NCBI RefSeq assembly: GCF_039994875.1 | Contig: NZ_CP121196.1 | Location: 4,898,001 to 4,962,000, forward strand | Direction of reading: 5' to 3' | Source of the DNA: Telmatobacter sp. DSM 110680 | GTDB lineage: Bacteria; Acidobacteriota; Terriglobia; Terriglobales; Acidobacteriaceae | Length of the DNA: 64,000 nt | Shown: piece after piece, positions 55,844 to 64,000 of the stretch | Layout of the letters: every line of letters begins with the position of its first letter | Numbering within the stretch: position 1 is the stretch's first letter | Made by a program: the position numbers and the translations under genes | Notes under the pieces: model-generated | The model's database searches: none | The model's input: only the letters and a program-made list of their open reading frames with translations | What the model was told of the DNA's origin: nothing

Positions 55844-57265
55844 ATGACCGATAAACTCCGCCCCTATCTCTTCTACGACGTCGCCATCTCTATCTGCTCG
55901 ACTTGCTATCGCCGCGTCGACGCCAAGATTGTCTTTGAGGACGGCAAGGTCTGGATGCTGAAGCGCTGCCCGCAGCATGGGCATCAACGCGTGCTTGTAG
56001 CTGATGACATCGACTACTATCGCCGCTCGCGGGAAGTCTTCATCAAAACTCCGGAGCAGCCGATTGTCTACAACACTCCGGTGAAATACGGGTGCCCTTA
56101 TGACTGCGGCCTCTGCCCCGATCACGAACAACATAGTTGTCTCACCCTCGTTGAGATATGCGACGCATGTAATCTCACTTGTCCGATCTGCTACGCAGGC
56201 AGCGGCCAGCATCGAACCGAATTCCGCTCGCTAGAGCAGATTGAGGCGATGCTCGATTGCGTGGTGCGCAACGAGAAGCAGCCCGACGTGGTGCAGATCT
56301 CCGGCGGCGAGCCTACGCTACACCCGGACTTCTTTCGCGTTCTTGAGATGTGCAAAGAGCGCCCCATCCGCCATCTGATGGTTAACACCAACGGCATACG
56401 CATCGCGCAAGACGAGGACTTCGCCAAACGCCTGGCCGACTTCATGCCGCAATTCGAAATCTATCTGCAGTTCGACTCTCTCAAGCGCGAGGCGCTCATG
56501 CAGTTGCGCGGCGCCGATCTTCGCTCCATTCGTGAAAAAGCCCTCGAGCGTCTCAACAAGCTGGGAATATCAACAACGCTTGTGGTCACCGTTGAGCGCG
56601 GGTTGAACGACGGCGAACTCGGCTCCATCATCGACTACGCCCTCCAGCAGCCCGCAGTACGGGGCGTTACCATTCAGCCGGTGCAGCAGGCAGGACGCGT
56701 CCAAGGCTTTACGTCAGCCGAACATCGCCTCACACTCACTGAGGTCCGTCGCCGGATCCTTGAGCAGACCAGCGTCTTTCGCCCAGAGGATCTCATCCCC
56801 GTGCCGTGCCACCCTGATGCCCTAGCCATGGCCTATGCGCTCAAACTCGGGTCAAAGACTGTACCGCTCACGGGTATGATTCCGCCAGACATACTGATCG
56901 ACGGCGGCCGCAACACCATCGTCTACGAGCAGGAAGCCGGCATCCGCGACCACCTCTTCAAGTTGTTCGCGACTAATCACTCGCCGGCGTCGCAGGCATC
57001 CACTTTGCGCGAATTGCTCTGCTGTCTACCTAAGGTCCTCATCCCCAAAGACCTCGGTTACAAGAATCTCTTTCGCATTCTGATCGTCCAGTTCATCGAC
57101 GCCGAAGCTTTCGACGTGCGCAGCGTGAAAAAAAGCTGCATTCACATCGCGCACCCCGACGGGAAACGCCTCATCCCCTTCGACACCTTCAACATGTTCT
57201 ACCGAGGCGAACTGGAACACACACGCCTGGCAGACCTCCGACAGTTGCAGGTGGGCACGATCTGA
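55844..57265 (+). CDS. Tes-like radical SAM protein (candidate membrane-spanning/tetraether lipid synthase relative)
   Basis: A 473-residue radical SAM protein. N-terminal cysteines C18, C21 and C42 (CSTC, RCPQHG), then C84-C88-C91-C99 (CPYDCGLCPDHEQHSC) and the radical SAM triad C109-C113-C116 (CNLTCPIC), followed by the GGEPTLHP SAM motif. This arrangement, an N-terminal cysteine cluster plus CPYDCGLC just before the CxxxCxxC, is what I recall for MJ0619/Tes tetraether lipid synthases, which join lipid tails by C-C bonds. Many acidobacteria make membrane-spanning iso-diabolic acid lipids, so a role there is attractive but not proven; a methyltransferase-type MJ0619 relative is also possible. 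ATG start with GGAG upstream. End of a plus-strand group beginning with the Lgt-like gene. Confidence 0.8.
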   Translation: MTDKLRPYLFYDVAISICSTCYRRVDAKIVFEDGKVWMLKRCPQHGHQRVLVADDIDYYRRSREVFIKTPEQPIVYNTPVKYGCPYDCGLCPDHEQHSCLTLVEICDACNLTCPICYAGSGQHRTEFRSLEQIEAMLDCVVRNEKQPDVVQISGGEPTLHPDFFRVLEMCKERPIRHLMVNTNGIRIAQDEDFAKRLADFMPQFEIYLQFDSLKREALMQLRGADLRSIREKALERLNKLGISTTLVVTVERGLNDGELGSIIDYALQQPAVRGVTIQPVQQAGRVQGFTSAEHRLTLTEVRRRILEQTSVFRPEDLIPVPCHPDALAMAYALKLGSKTVPLTGMIPPDILIDGGRNTIVYEQEAGIRDHLFKLFATNHSPASQASTLRELLCCLPKVLIPKDLGYKNLFRILIVQFIDAEAFDVRSVKKSCIHIAHPDGKRLIPFDTFNMFYRGELEHTRLADLRQLQVGTI

Positions 57266-57305
57266 AGACAACCGCAATGAGATTTCGACCTCCAGATCAA
57301 ATAGA

Positions 57306-58232
57306 TCAATTCGCAGGAGTGTGTGGGTCAGGCACTGGGTTTCCGCTCTGTATCCACGCTGAAGCGATCATGTCGCGAAGCTTGCTGGCGCCGGCGGCGA
57401 GTCTGTCCGCAGTAAAATCCCGCGACTCCTGCGTTCCCTGCCCTTCAAATCCGCCCGCTTTTTCAAGTTGATAGACCTTTTCAACGTATTTGGAGGTTTG
57501 GCGAAGGTAAGTCACATAATCCGCGAAAACATCTCCATCGATCACCTGTACCGGGGTCATTCTGGGCTGCACGTCGGAGGCATGTAGATTGGCACCGACA
57601 AAGGGTCCTTCAAACTGCCAGTGAACCTTGTGGTCTGTCGTATAGCCGTTCGGGTTTGGGCCCGTCCAGCCGTTGTATTGAATGGTAGTGTGCAAAGGCT
57701 GCGATGCGTCTCCAACGTAGTGTCCCAACCATCCGGCGTAGAAAATCGCTACCTGTTCGACGGCATGCGTATCCTGATGCGCCGCGGCGAGGTGCCGGTA
57801 CTCTCGCAGAGCTGCCTTAAGGCGTTCCCACACTTCCGTCGCTTCCCATGGCTGCAGCCCGATCTTCTCCGGTCTCTGGCCCGCTGCGAAAACTGCCGCT
57901 TCAAAATCGAGCCGGCGTCGAGGCAAAGGGCCAAGAGCATCAGCAGGCTCAAGATCGATGAAGTGCTCCGGCGCCTGGGCTGCGCTCAATTCAGCCTCGG
58001 CCGGCGACCGCCAGCGGTCAGGCTCGGGACCGAGGTATTCGATCTCCTGCATCGCGGTCTCTGAATGCAAAAAAGCTGGAGCGTCCGCAGGCAGGTTCGC
58101 GACCGCCAAACGGTTGATAATTCGATGACCTTCGTTACCCCACGCCCGGGCGAATGATGCATGTAAGAGGATACTTGCAAGGACAATGAATACGGGCGCC
58201 GTTCGACGGTTTCGCAACAGGGTCCGGAACAT
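57306..58232 (-). CDS. Secreted S1/P1-type zinc nuclease
   Basis: A 308-residue protein with a signal peptide (TAPVFIVLASILLHASFARA). In the mature protein the expected N-terminal Trp zinc ligand begins WGNEGHRII, and later GHYVGDASQPLH, HKVHW and further His/Asp ligands match S1/P1 nucleases (three-zinc enzymes cutting single-stranded nucleic acid and 3'-nucleotides). ATG 58232 puts the signal peptide at the N-terminus; a longer frame to 58409 has no coding character. It could supply nucleosides to the salvage genes nearby. Confidence 0.92.
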   Translation of the reverse strand: MFRTLLRNRRTAPVFIVLASILLHASFARAWGNEGHRIINRLAVANLPADAPAFLHSETAMQEIEYLGPEPDRWRSPAEAELSAAQAPEHFIDLEPADALGPLPRRRLDFEAAVFAAGQRPEKIGLQPWEATEVWERLKAALREYRHLAAAHQDTHAVEQVAIFYAGWLGHYVGDASQPLHTTIQYNGWTGPNPNGYTTDHKVHWQFEGPFVGANLHASDVQPRMTPVQVIDGDVFADYVTYLRQTSKYVEKVYQLEKAGGFEGQGTQESRDFTADRLAAGASKLRDMIASAWIQSGNPVPDPHTPAN

Positions 58233-58619
58233 GACAGCAAGTATAAGGCGAATGGCTGCGCAGCCCGGCGGAAGCGATGAGACCTTGAGAGCTTCAGTCA
58301 GATGTCGAGTGATATCGATTAGTGTACAACCGCACGCTGGTTCAATGACATACGCTTGAAAACCGGCTTCGATTGTGGGAGGGTTCAAGATAAGCCCCAT
58401 TGCGTGCATCCCCTGTCCCAGAGCACCGGGACAGGGGGCGCTGTGGGGATGTATCCTCGCTTCAACAGTGCGAGATAAGACAGGGGCTCGATCAGCCCCG
58501 AGAACTCCATGTGCGATCAGGACTACGTCGCGCGGCGGAGATGTAGCACCAATGCAGGGACCGGCTGGAGTTGGAAACGAGCCGATGTTCTGGTGGAGGT
58601 GCAGGAGCCCGGCAACCTG
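58233..58619. other. Divergent intergenic region with two strong hairpins
   Basis: This 387-base region separates the S1/P1 nuclease and the hybrid kinase. A 10-bp perfect stem CCCCTGTCCC / GGGACAGGGG with an 8-base loop lies at 58410-58437, and a 6-bp stem GGGGCT / AGCCCC with a 5-base loop at 58483-58499. Flanking ATCCCC (58408-58413) and GGGGAT (58445-58450) could give an alternative pairing. I see no known riboswitch, tRNA or small RNA motif. Confidence 0.5.
58410..58437. repeat. Perfect 10-bp inverted repeat (hairpin)
   Basis: CCCCTGTCCC (58410-58419) and GGGACAGGGG (58428-58437) are exact complements around an eight-base loop. It lies about 180 bases before the hybrid kinase start and has no T-run, so it is not a plain terminator for the nuclease gene, which points the other way. 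Confidence 0.6.
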
Positions 58620-61600
58620 ATGGACTTACGGAACGCGAGACAATCGATCCAAGAAGGCGAGAACCCCTCCCCGCCAATATGGTCGTCGTTGTCCGTGCTC
58701 GCCGTAGCAATGGCGGCGGGGGGCATCCTCGCCCGACTTGAGGCAGGCCCCAAATTCGATTGGCTATTGCTGATGACGGCAATGGGCCTGACGGCCGCAG
58801 TATTGATGCGCGTACTGGCCGACAATGCGGCCGAGAACGAAGCTGCGGCTCGCTACGCCGGCGACCCTCTGAAAGACATCTTGGATTCCGCCGGTACGAT
58901 GGTGATTTCCATCGGCCTGGACGGCAAGCTTACCTACATGAATCCGACCGCGGAACGGCTGCTGGGCTACCATGCTGCGGAGTTAGTGAACCTCGAGACT
59001 ACAGATAAACTTCTGGCGCCTGGCGAGGAAGATCGGCTGGTCTCGGAAACCCGCAGACTCTACGGCATCAGCAAGCCCGTCGAAGGAGGGCAGGAAGGCA
59101 GTCTCGTGACCTACGCCGAGGTTGTCACGTCCCTTGCTCCCAGCCAGGTCCCGAGTTTCGAAACGCACCTTCGGCGCAAGGATGGATCGCTCTTCCCTGT
59201 CCGGCTGCACATCTCCACATTGCGCAATCGGGATGGTTTGCCGACTGGGTTGGTCGCAGTCGCACTTGATCAGTCCGTCAACGCATCACCGGGCGAGGGA
59301 TTGCGCATTCCGCGCGACAGGTATCGCGACTTGTTTGAAAACTCGAGCGAAATGATTGCAACGCTCGACCTCAAGGGAAAGTTTCTTTACGCCAATCCAG
59401 CGTGGCGCCAGACTTTCCGACTGGATAGAAATGCCTCGCTTGAACGCGATTCTTTTGCGGAGATATTTGGCCCAGGCTGTCGCGATGAGGTTGCGGGACT
59501 GTTGAAAAAAGCGTTGGATGGCATCACCGTGGACCGGGCTCCACTGCGCACAGAGACTGGTGACGGACGCGTGCTGGAACTGGAGATGAGCCTCCACCAG
59601 CGCCGTCGCGCGGGCAAGCCACTCGCCGTGCAATGCCTGCTGCATGACGTAACCCAACAGAAGCAGCGCGAACACCGCCTCGCCTTGCAACTTGTAGTCA
59701 GCCAGATCGTGGGCGAAAACATCTCGGCCGAGATCGCGACCAAGCGCGTGCTCGAGGCTTTGTGCATCTCGCAGGGATGGGATGTAGCCGTAAAGTGGGA
59801 CGTCAACGTCGAAGAGAATCGGCTCGAATTCAATACTGCCTGGGGTGTTCCAGGGAAAGGTGCAGAAGGCCTTATACAAGAGAGCATGGGCACTACGCTC
59901 GCTCCCGGCGGCAGTCTCCCGGGGCGCGCGTGGAAGGAAGGCCGCTTGGTGTGGGCCTCTGATCTTTCCGTGTTGACCACCAGTCCCCGGGTCCAGGCAG
60001 CGATTCGAACCAGGATGGTTTCGGGATGGGCAGCGCCTGTGCAGGTCGGCAATCACGTGCTGGCAGTGCTTGAGTTTTATTGTCACGCGCGGATCCGCGA
60101 GGATCGTGAAACCACCGCTGCCATGGAAACGGTGGCCGGATCTCTGGCTCAGATGCTGGCCCGAACCCGCGAACGGGAGCGTGCCGAAGAGTTGAGCCGT
60201 CAACAGGAGATTCTGCTCGGATCGGTGGCCGATGGTATCTGCGGAGTTGATCGCAATGGCTTGGTGCGATTTGCCAATCCCGCAGCGGCTCGCTTGCTGG
60301 GCGCCCGGCCACAAAATCTCATTGGGAAGCCAGTTCACCAGCTGGTGCACGGATCAGCGCCCGCCGACAAAAAATGCGCAGAAGATTGCCCATTGCGGCG
60401 AGCTTCCGGTCAACGCAAAGCGGTAACGGGCGAAGGGACAATTTTCCGCAGCAACGGCACCGGATTCCCGGCCGAATTTTTCCTCAATCCTATTCTCGAT
60501 CAGGGCAGATTTTCAGGATCCGTACTGAGCTTCAGGGACATCAGCCAGCGTTATGCGCTCGACCGCATGAAGGACGAATTCGTTTCGACGGTCAGCCACG
60601 AGCTCCGTACTCCGCTCACCTCGATTCGCGGCGCACTGGGTCTGCTTTCCTCGGGCATGCTGGGCGTGATTAACGAAAAGGCAGCGAACCTGCTGCGCAT
60701 TGCGCTGAGTAACTCCGAACGCCTCGTCCGGTTGATCAACGACATTCTCGATCTGGAACGCACCCAGAGCGGCCGCGAGCCGCTTACCTTCCGCCCCATT
60801 CAACTGGGTGAGATTGTGCGCCAGGCGATAGACGGCGTGCAGCCGATGGCGGACGAGGCCGGGGTTCTGCTCATCCACGATAAGACTCAGGTCGAAGTCA
60901 CCGCCGATCCCGACCGCCTGCTGCAGGTAGTGACAAACCTCTTATCGAATGCCATCAAGTTCTCGCCGGCGAATTCAGCGATCTCCGTGATGCTGCGTTC
61001 AGGCGCAAGCGGTGTCACTCTTTCGGTCATCGATCAGGGGCGTGGCATTCCAGCCGACAAGCTCGAGGCCATCTTCGGAAGATTTCAGCAGGTGGACGCT
61101 TCAGACTCACGCCAGAAGGGCGGCAGCGGACTCGGATTGGCGATTTGCCGCGCTATCGTTTTACAGCACAGCGGGCGCATTTGGGCGGAGCGCAACCCGG
61201 TCCGCGGATCTACGTTCAGAGTGTTCCTGCCTTACCAGCCCGTGGCCGCCAAGACTGAAGAGGGCAGCTCAAGTCCGGCGCCGCTTGGTGCAGTGCTCGT
61301 AGCCGACACCAACGGCGCGACTCGCCCCTTGATCGCGGACCAATTGGCTCGTTTCGGTTATCGCGTCGTTGAAGCAACAACCGTCGATCAGGCTGTCGCG
61401 GTCGCACATGACGGAGTTTCGGCGATCATCCTGGACACCACAATGGACGGCATCAATGGCTGGGAGATATTGCCTTTGCTCCGTCGTGAAGATCCTGAGG
61501 CGCACACTCCGGTGGTGCTGTTGGGCGTCGCAAATCCACAGAACCCAAGTGAGCCGGGTAAGAAGGTTGACCGTCTATTCCCGCGTCCGAGTGATGATGC

Positions 61601-62063
61601 TCTACTGAGCGAACTCGTCAAGGTCCTGTGTGTTCCGGGTGAAGAGGCGCGCGTTCTGGTCGTGGAACATGATCCCGATCTGGCCCAGGTTATCGGGGAA
61701 ATCTTCAGGCGCGAAGGGATTGTGGTGCGCGTGACACACACGCGGCAAGCTGCGTTGGACGATTGCTTGACTTTCCAGCCGCACATGATCGTCCTGGATA
61801 TTGGAATGCCGAACGGCGATGGATTCAACGTGGTCGATTGGCTGCGACAGCACGAGGATTTGAATCGAGCTCCGCTCGTAGCCTATTCTGCGCATGGCCT
61901 GACGCAAGCCGAACGGATGCAGTTAGTGCTAGGCTTGAGTCACTTCCTGGCAAAGGCCAGCGTTGAGCCTGAACAATTGGAAACCTTGGTATTAACCATG
62001 CTACGCACTACTCAGGAAGTAGAAGAATTTGTCCCTGAGGTTTCCGCCGGCCAGGGATCGTAG
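58620..62063 (+). CDS. Hybrid sensor histidine kinase with PAS, GAF and two receiver domains
   Basis: An 1147-residue protein. Two N-terminal TMs (about 20-62) are followed by PAS domains (about 85-215 and 225-345), a GAF domain (about 370-525), another PAS (about 530-640), HisKA with His660 in STVSHELRTPLTS, and a HATPase (NLLSNAIKFSP N-box, DQGRGIP, GSGLGLAI). Two receiver domains end the protein (about 895-1005 with acceptor D in ILDTTMDG; about 1015-1125 with ILDI D in VLDIGMPNGDG). ATG 58620 is chosen; a frame from 58509 exists. The CheY-like regulator and the Hpt gene directly downstream complete a phosphorelay. Confidence 0.9.
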   Translation: MDLRNARQSIQEGENPSPPIWSSLSVLAVAMAAGGILARLEAGPKFDWLLLMTAMGLTAAVLMRVLADNAAENEAAARYAGDPLKDILDSAGTMVISIGLDGKLTYMNPTAERLLGYHAAELVNLETTDKLLAPGEEDRLVSETRRLYGISKPVEGGQEGSLVTYAEVVTSLAPSQVPSFETHLRRKDGSLFPVRLHISTLRNRDGLPTGLVAVALDQSVNASPGEGLRIPRDRYRDLFENSSEMIATLDLKGKFLYANPAWRQTFRLDRNASLERDSFAEIFGPGCRDEVAGLLKKALDGITVDRAPLRTETGDGRVLELEMSLHQRRRAGKPLAVQCLLHDVTQQKQREHRLALQLVVSQIVGENISAEIATKRVLEALCISQGWDVAVKWDVNVEENRLEFNTAWGVPGKGAEGLIQESMGTTLAPGGSLPGRAWKEGRLVWASDLSVLTTSPRVQAAIRTRMVSGWAAPVQVGNHVLAVLEFYCHARIREDRETTAAMETVAGSLAQMLARTRERERAEELSRQQEILLGSVADGICGVDRNGLVRFANPAAARLLGARPQNLIGKPVHQLVHGSAPADKKCAEDCPLRRASGQRKAVTGEGTIFRSNGTGFPAEFFLNPILDQGRFSGSVLSFRDISQRYALDRMKDEFVSTVSHELRTPLTSIRGALGLLSSGMLGVINEKAANLLRIALSNSERLVRLINDILDLERTQSGREPLTFRPIQLGEIVRQAIDGVQPMADEAGVLLIHDKTQVEVTADPDRLLQVVTNLLSNAIKFSPANSAISVMLRSGASGVTLSVIDQGRGIPADKLEAIFGRFQQVDASDSRQKGGSGLGLAICRAIVLQHSGRIWAERNPVRGSTFRVFLPYQPVAAKTEEGSSSPAPLGAVLVADTNGATRPLIADQLARFGYRVVEATTVDQAVAVAHDGVSAIILDTTMDGINGWEILPLLRREDPEAHTPVVLLGVANPQNPSEPGKKVDRLFPRPSDDALLSELVKVLCVPGEEARVLVVEHDPDLAQVIGEIFRREGIVVRVTHTRQAALDDCLTFQPHMIVLDIGMPNGDGFNVVDWLRQHEDLNRAPLVAYSAHGLTQAERMQLVLGLSHFLAKASVEPEQLETLVLTMLRTTQEVEEFVPEVSAGQGS

Positions 62064-62086
62064 GGCCGATTCTGGAGAAGTATTTG

Positions 62087-62458
62087 ATGCATCGCATTCT
62101 TATCATTGATGACGAAGATGACATTCGTGAGGTAGCAGCTCTTAGCCTGGAAACTGTCGCAGGCTGGGAAGTAATGGTGGCAAGTTCCGGTGCGCAGGGT
62201 CTGGCCCGCGCTTCAACGTATCAGCCGGACGCCATTCTGCTAGACGTAATGATGCCGGGCATGGACGGTCCGGCAACGTTCCGAGAATTGCAGAAAAACC
62301 CTGCGACCCGCCACATTCCGGTGATGCTTCTGACTGCCAAAGTTCAGGCAACAGACCGCTCCCGCTTCGCGGATCTTGGGGTGAAGGCTGTGCTCGTTAA
62401 GCCTTTCGATCCAATGACGCTATCGCAACAGGTTGCCGGCATCCTGGGTTGGAGCTGA
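62087..62458 (+). CDS. CheY-like single-domain response regulator
   Basis: A 123-residue receiver: DDEDD acidic pocket, phospho-acceptor Asp53 in ILLDVMMPGMDG, and the K in VLVKPFDP. No output domain. ATG 62087 follows GGAG; TTG 62084 is a one-codon alternative. Its place between the hybrid kinase and the Hpt gene suggests it takes part in that phosphorelay. Confidence 0.94.
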   Translation: MHRILIIDDEDDIREVAALSLETVAGWEVMVASSGAQGLARASTYQPDAILLDVMMPGMDGPATFRELQKNPATRHIPVMLLTAKVQATDRSRFADLGVKAVLVKPFDPMTLSQQVAGILGWS

Positions 62459-62467
62459 GGCTCATAC

Positions 62468-62800
62468 GTGAGCGGCCCTCAGGATCCCGTGGTTGCCGAA
62501 GCGATGAATCGACTGTGGCAGAAATATCTTCCTCAGATCGAAGAGCGCGTCGCGACTCTGCAACGAGCCGCTGACAGTCTTGCCAGCGGCGACCTCTCGC
62601 CAATTGAACAAAAGAAAGCTGCCAGCGACGCGCACAAGCTGGCTGGTGTGCTGGGCACCTTCGGCTTGACCGATGGCACCGATCTCGCTCGAGAAGCCGA
62701 AGGCCTCTATGAGGGTTCAGAGGAGGAGATGCGGCGACTAGCCGCGCGGCTAGCGACGATCGCGGAGGGGTTGCAAGCAATGATTGCGAATCGAAAATAG
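62468..62800 (+). CDS. Hpt phosphotransfer domain protein
   Basis: A 110-residue helical protein; ASDAHKLAGVLGTFGL holds the Hpt motif with His56 as phosphate acceptor. GTG start nine bases after the regulator stop. Free Hpt proteins move phosphate between receiver domains, here likely from the hybrid kinase to the CheY-like protein. Confidence 0.9.
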   Translation: MSGPQDPVVAEAMNRLWQKYLPQIEERVATLQRAADSLASGDLSPIEQKKAASDAHKLAGVLGTFGLTDGTDLAREAEGLYEGSEEEMRRLAARLATIAEGLQAMIANRK

Positions 62801-62854
62801 TCGCCATCTTTCGTTGCAGTCCGCAATGTACCCCATCCAATTACACTCGTATTG

Positions 62855-64000
62855 GTGATCCGACAAGACCCGACTTTGAAGCAACTCGACTTGAGCTTTG
62901 AGGAGCCGCAGAAAGTGCGCCGGATCTGGCCGGTGCGCAAGCTGGTGGAACATGTCTGCGAACAGGTCGAGCAGGAATTCGCGGATATTTGGGTTGAAGG
63001 CGAAGTCTCAAATTGCCGTCCAGCCCCTTCAGGGCATTTGTACTTCACTTTGAAGGACGCTGACGCCCAGCTGCCTGTCGTGTTGTTCCGCCGCCAGGCA
63101 CTTTTGCTGCGCTTCAAACCCCAAGACGGGCTCCATGTACTGGTTCGCGGACGCGTGAGCGTATATGCTCAGCGTGGGCAGTTGCAGCTGGTGGGCGAAA
63201 CAATTGAACCTGTCGGTGCAGGTTCGCTGCAGTTGGCCTTCGAACAATTGAAGGAACGGCTCAAGGCGGAAGGTCTTTTTGATGCTTCGCGAAAGAGACC
63301 ATTACCGACATTTCCGCGATCAGTAGGAATCATTACTTCGCCGACTGGCGCCGTTATACGCGACTTCCTCAACATCGTGGGAAGGCGCCATGCTGGGCTG
63401 ACTGTCATCGTGTGCGCGGCTGCAGTGCAGGGCGAATCCGCAGCTGGGGAAGTCGAATCGGCACTTGCACAATTGAATGCAAGTGGCTTGGTGGACCTGA
63501 TCGTTATCGCACGCGGCGGAGGATCGCTCGAAGATCTGAACGCCTTCAACAGTGAACTGGTAGCAAGGGCGATTCTTGCATCAAAGTTGCCGGTGGTATC
63601 CGCGATCGGCCATGAAACGGATTTTACGATTGCAGATTTTGTTGCGGATCTTAGAGCACCTACGCCCTCGGCCGCTGCAGAATTGATTACCGAGGCACAA
63701 TATCGGGTTGCGGAACGCCTTGAATTGCAAACGAATCGACTGGAACGCGCGACGCGATTTCAACTTTTACACGCCCGACAGAGGCTCGAAATCATTCCTT
63801 TAGGTCGCTCAGAGCGGCGGACCACCGCCATGCTTCACAGACTCGGCCAGCAACTGGACGATTTTGGCTTCCGCATCGAAGCAAGCGTCAGCGGATTGGT
63901 GCGCGACCGACAACGCGCAGTGGATGAACTTGCCGCCGATGTCTTGCATCATGAACCGCGACAGATGCTGGGACGGATGAGAGAGCGGCTTGGAGTTGGC
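62855..64000 (+). CDS. xseA: Exodeoxyribonuclease VII large subunit, 3' partial
   Basis: The frame is open to the right window edge (382 codons seen; the family is about 400-460). An OB-fold N-terminal domain (RIWPVRKLVEHV, WVEGEVSNCRPAPSGHLYFTLKD) is followed by the catalytic core with SVGIITSPTGAVIRDF, VIARGGGSLEDLNAF and VSAIGHETDFTIADFVADLRAPTPSAAAE, as in XseA. The GTG at 62855 (or TTG 62852) starts 54 bases after the Hpt gene. With XseB it degrades single-stranded DNA; xseB, if present, is outside the window. Confidence 0.95.
   Translation, partial: MIRQDPTLKQLDLSFEEPQKVRRIWPVRKLVEHVCEQVEQEFADIWVEGEVSNCRPAPSGHLYFTLKDADAQLPVVLFRRQALLLRFKPQDGLHVLVRGRVSVYAQRGQLQLVGETIEPVGAGSLQLAFEQLKERLKAEGLFDASRKRPLPTFPRSVGIITSPTGAVIRDFLNIVGRRHAGLTVIVCAAAVQGESAAGEVESALAQLNASGLVDLIVIARGGGSLEDLNAFNSELVARAILASKLPVVSAIGHETDFTIADFVADLRAPTPSAAAELITEAQYRVAERLELQTNRLERATRFQLLHARQRLEIIPLGRSERRTTAMLHRLGQQLDDFGFRIEASVSGLVRDRQRAVDELAADVLHHEPRQMLGRMRERLGVG

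Noticed and set aside
59286-60350. Minus-strand frame of 354 codons antisense to the hybrid kinase
   Set aside because: Shadow of PAS and GAF coding sequence.
1-64000. CRISPR array, transposon, integron or prophage
   Set aside because: No regular spaced repeats, transposase, integrase or phage structural genes were seen.

Overview
The window is a chromosomal stretch of a moderately GC-rich Gram-negative bacterium. The best guess is an Acidobacteriota member of the Acidobacteriaceae/Terriglobia type. This rests on recall: MEP-pathway ispD-ispF, side-by-side gltX and glnS, secreted tannase-type esterase, SpoIIE-type phosphatase with an exported sensor domain, the protein styles (GTG/TTG starts, many small membrane proteins) and a Tes-like radical SAM enzyme. 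There is no rRNA, tRNA, CRISPR array, transposase, integrase or phage gene in view, so no direct taxonomic marker and no sign of a mobile island. Density is high and most genes are intact; only the first (5' cut) and last (xseA, 3' cut) are partial.

Layout. 1-6.6 kb: methyltransferase-type membrane protein, polytopic membrane protein, ftsH and tilS (minus), small membrane protein. 6.6-9.0 kb: two secreted proteins on the minus strand, one a tannase/feruloyl-esterase-like enzyme. 9.1-16.6 kb (plus): ispD-ispF, membrane-anchored SpoIIE phosphatase, small membrane protein, gltX, glnS. 16.6-17.8 kb (minus): a TlpA-like thioredoxin with a stand-alone DsbD-alpha domain. 18-25.5 kb (plus): kdsD, small membrane protein, short-chain dehydrogenase, proS, bifunctional PBP, OsmC. 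25.5-31.3 kb (minus): Lhr helicase followed 3 bases later by a Nei-type glycosylase. 31.5-34.3 kb (plus): a three-domain AMP-ligase/ACP/PlsC acyltransferase fusion.

34.3-43.6 kb is the most unusual part. Three paralogous minus-strand genes each encode an N-terminal PilZ domain with intact c-di-GMP motifs (RxxxR and [D/N]xSxxG) joined to a helical C-terminal region that resembles Abi-alpha/DUF4393 proteins. They lie next to a chemosensory operon cheA-cheW-cheY-cheB-cheR that has no receptor or flagellar gene with it.

43.7-53.7 kb is mainly nucleoside salvage and envelope: cdd, pyrimidine nucleoside phosphorylase, NupC transporter, AsmA-like protein, lysozyme-like protein, SemiSWEET/DUF2277 pair, purine nucleoside phosphorylase overlapping a uridine kinase, DUF2062 protein. 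53.8-57.3 kb (plus) carries an Lgt-like protein lacking key Lgt residues, small membrane/lipoprotein-like genes and a radical SAM protein with the cysteine pattern of tetraether/membrane-spanning lipid synthases: a lipid-themed neighbourhood. 57.3-62.8 kb: secreted S1/P1 nuclease, then a phosphorelay set of hybrid kinase, response regulator and Hpt protein; xseA starts after it and runs off the window.

All functional assignments come from motifs read by eye and knowledge of the families; no search was run.
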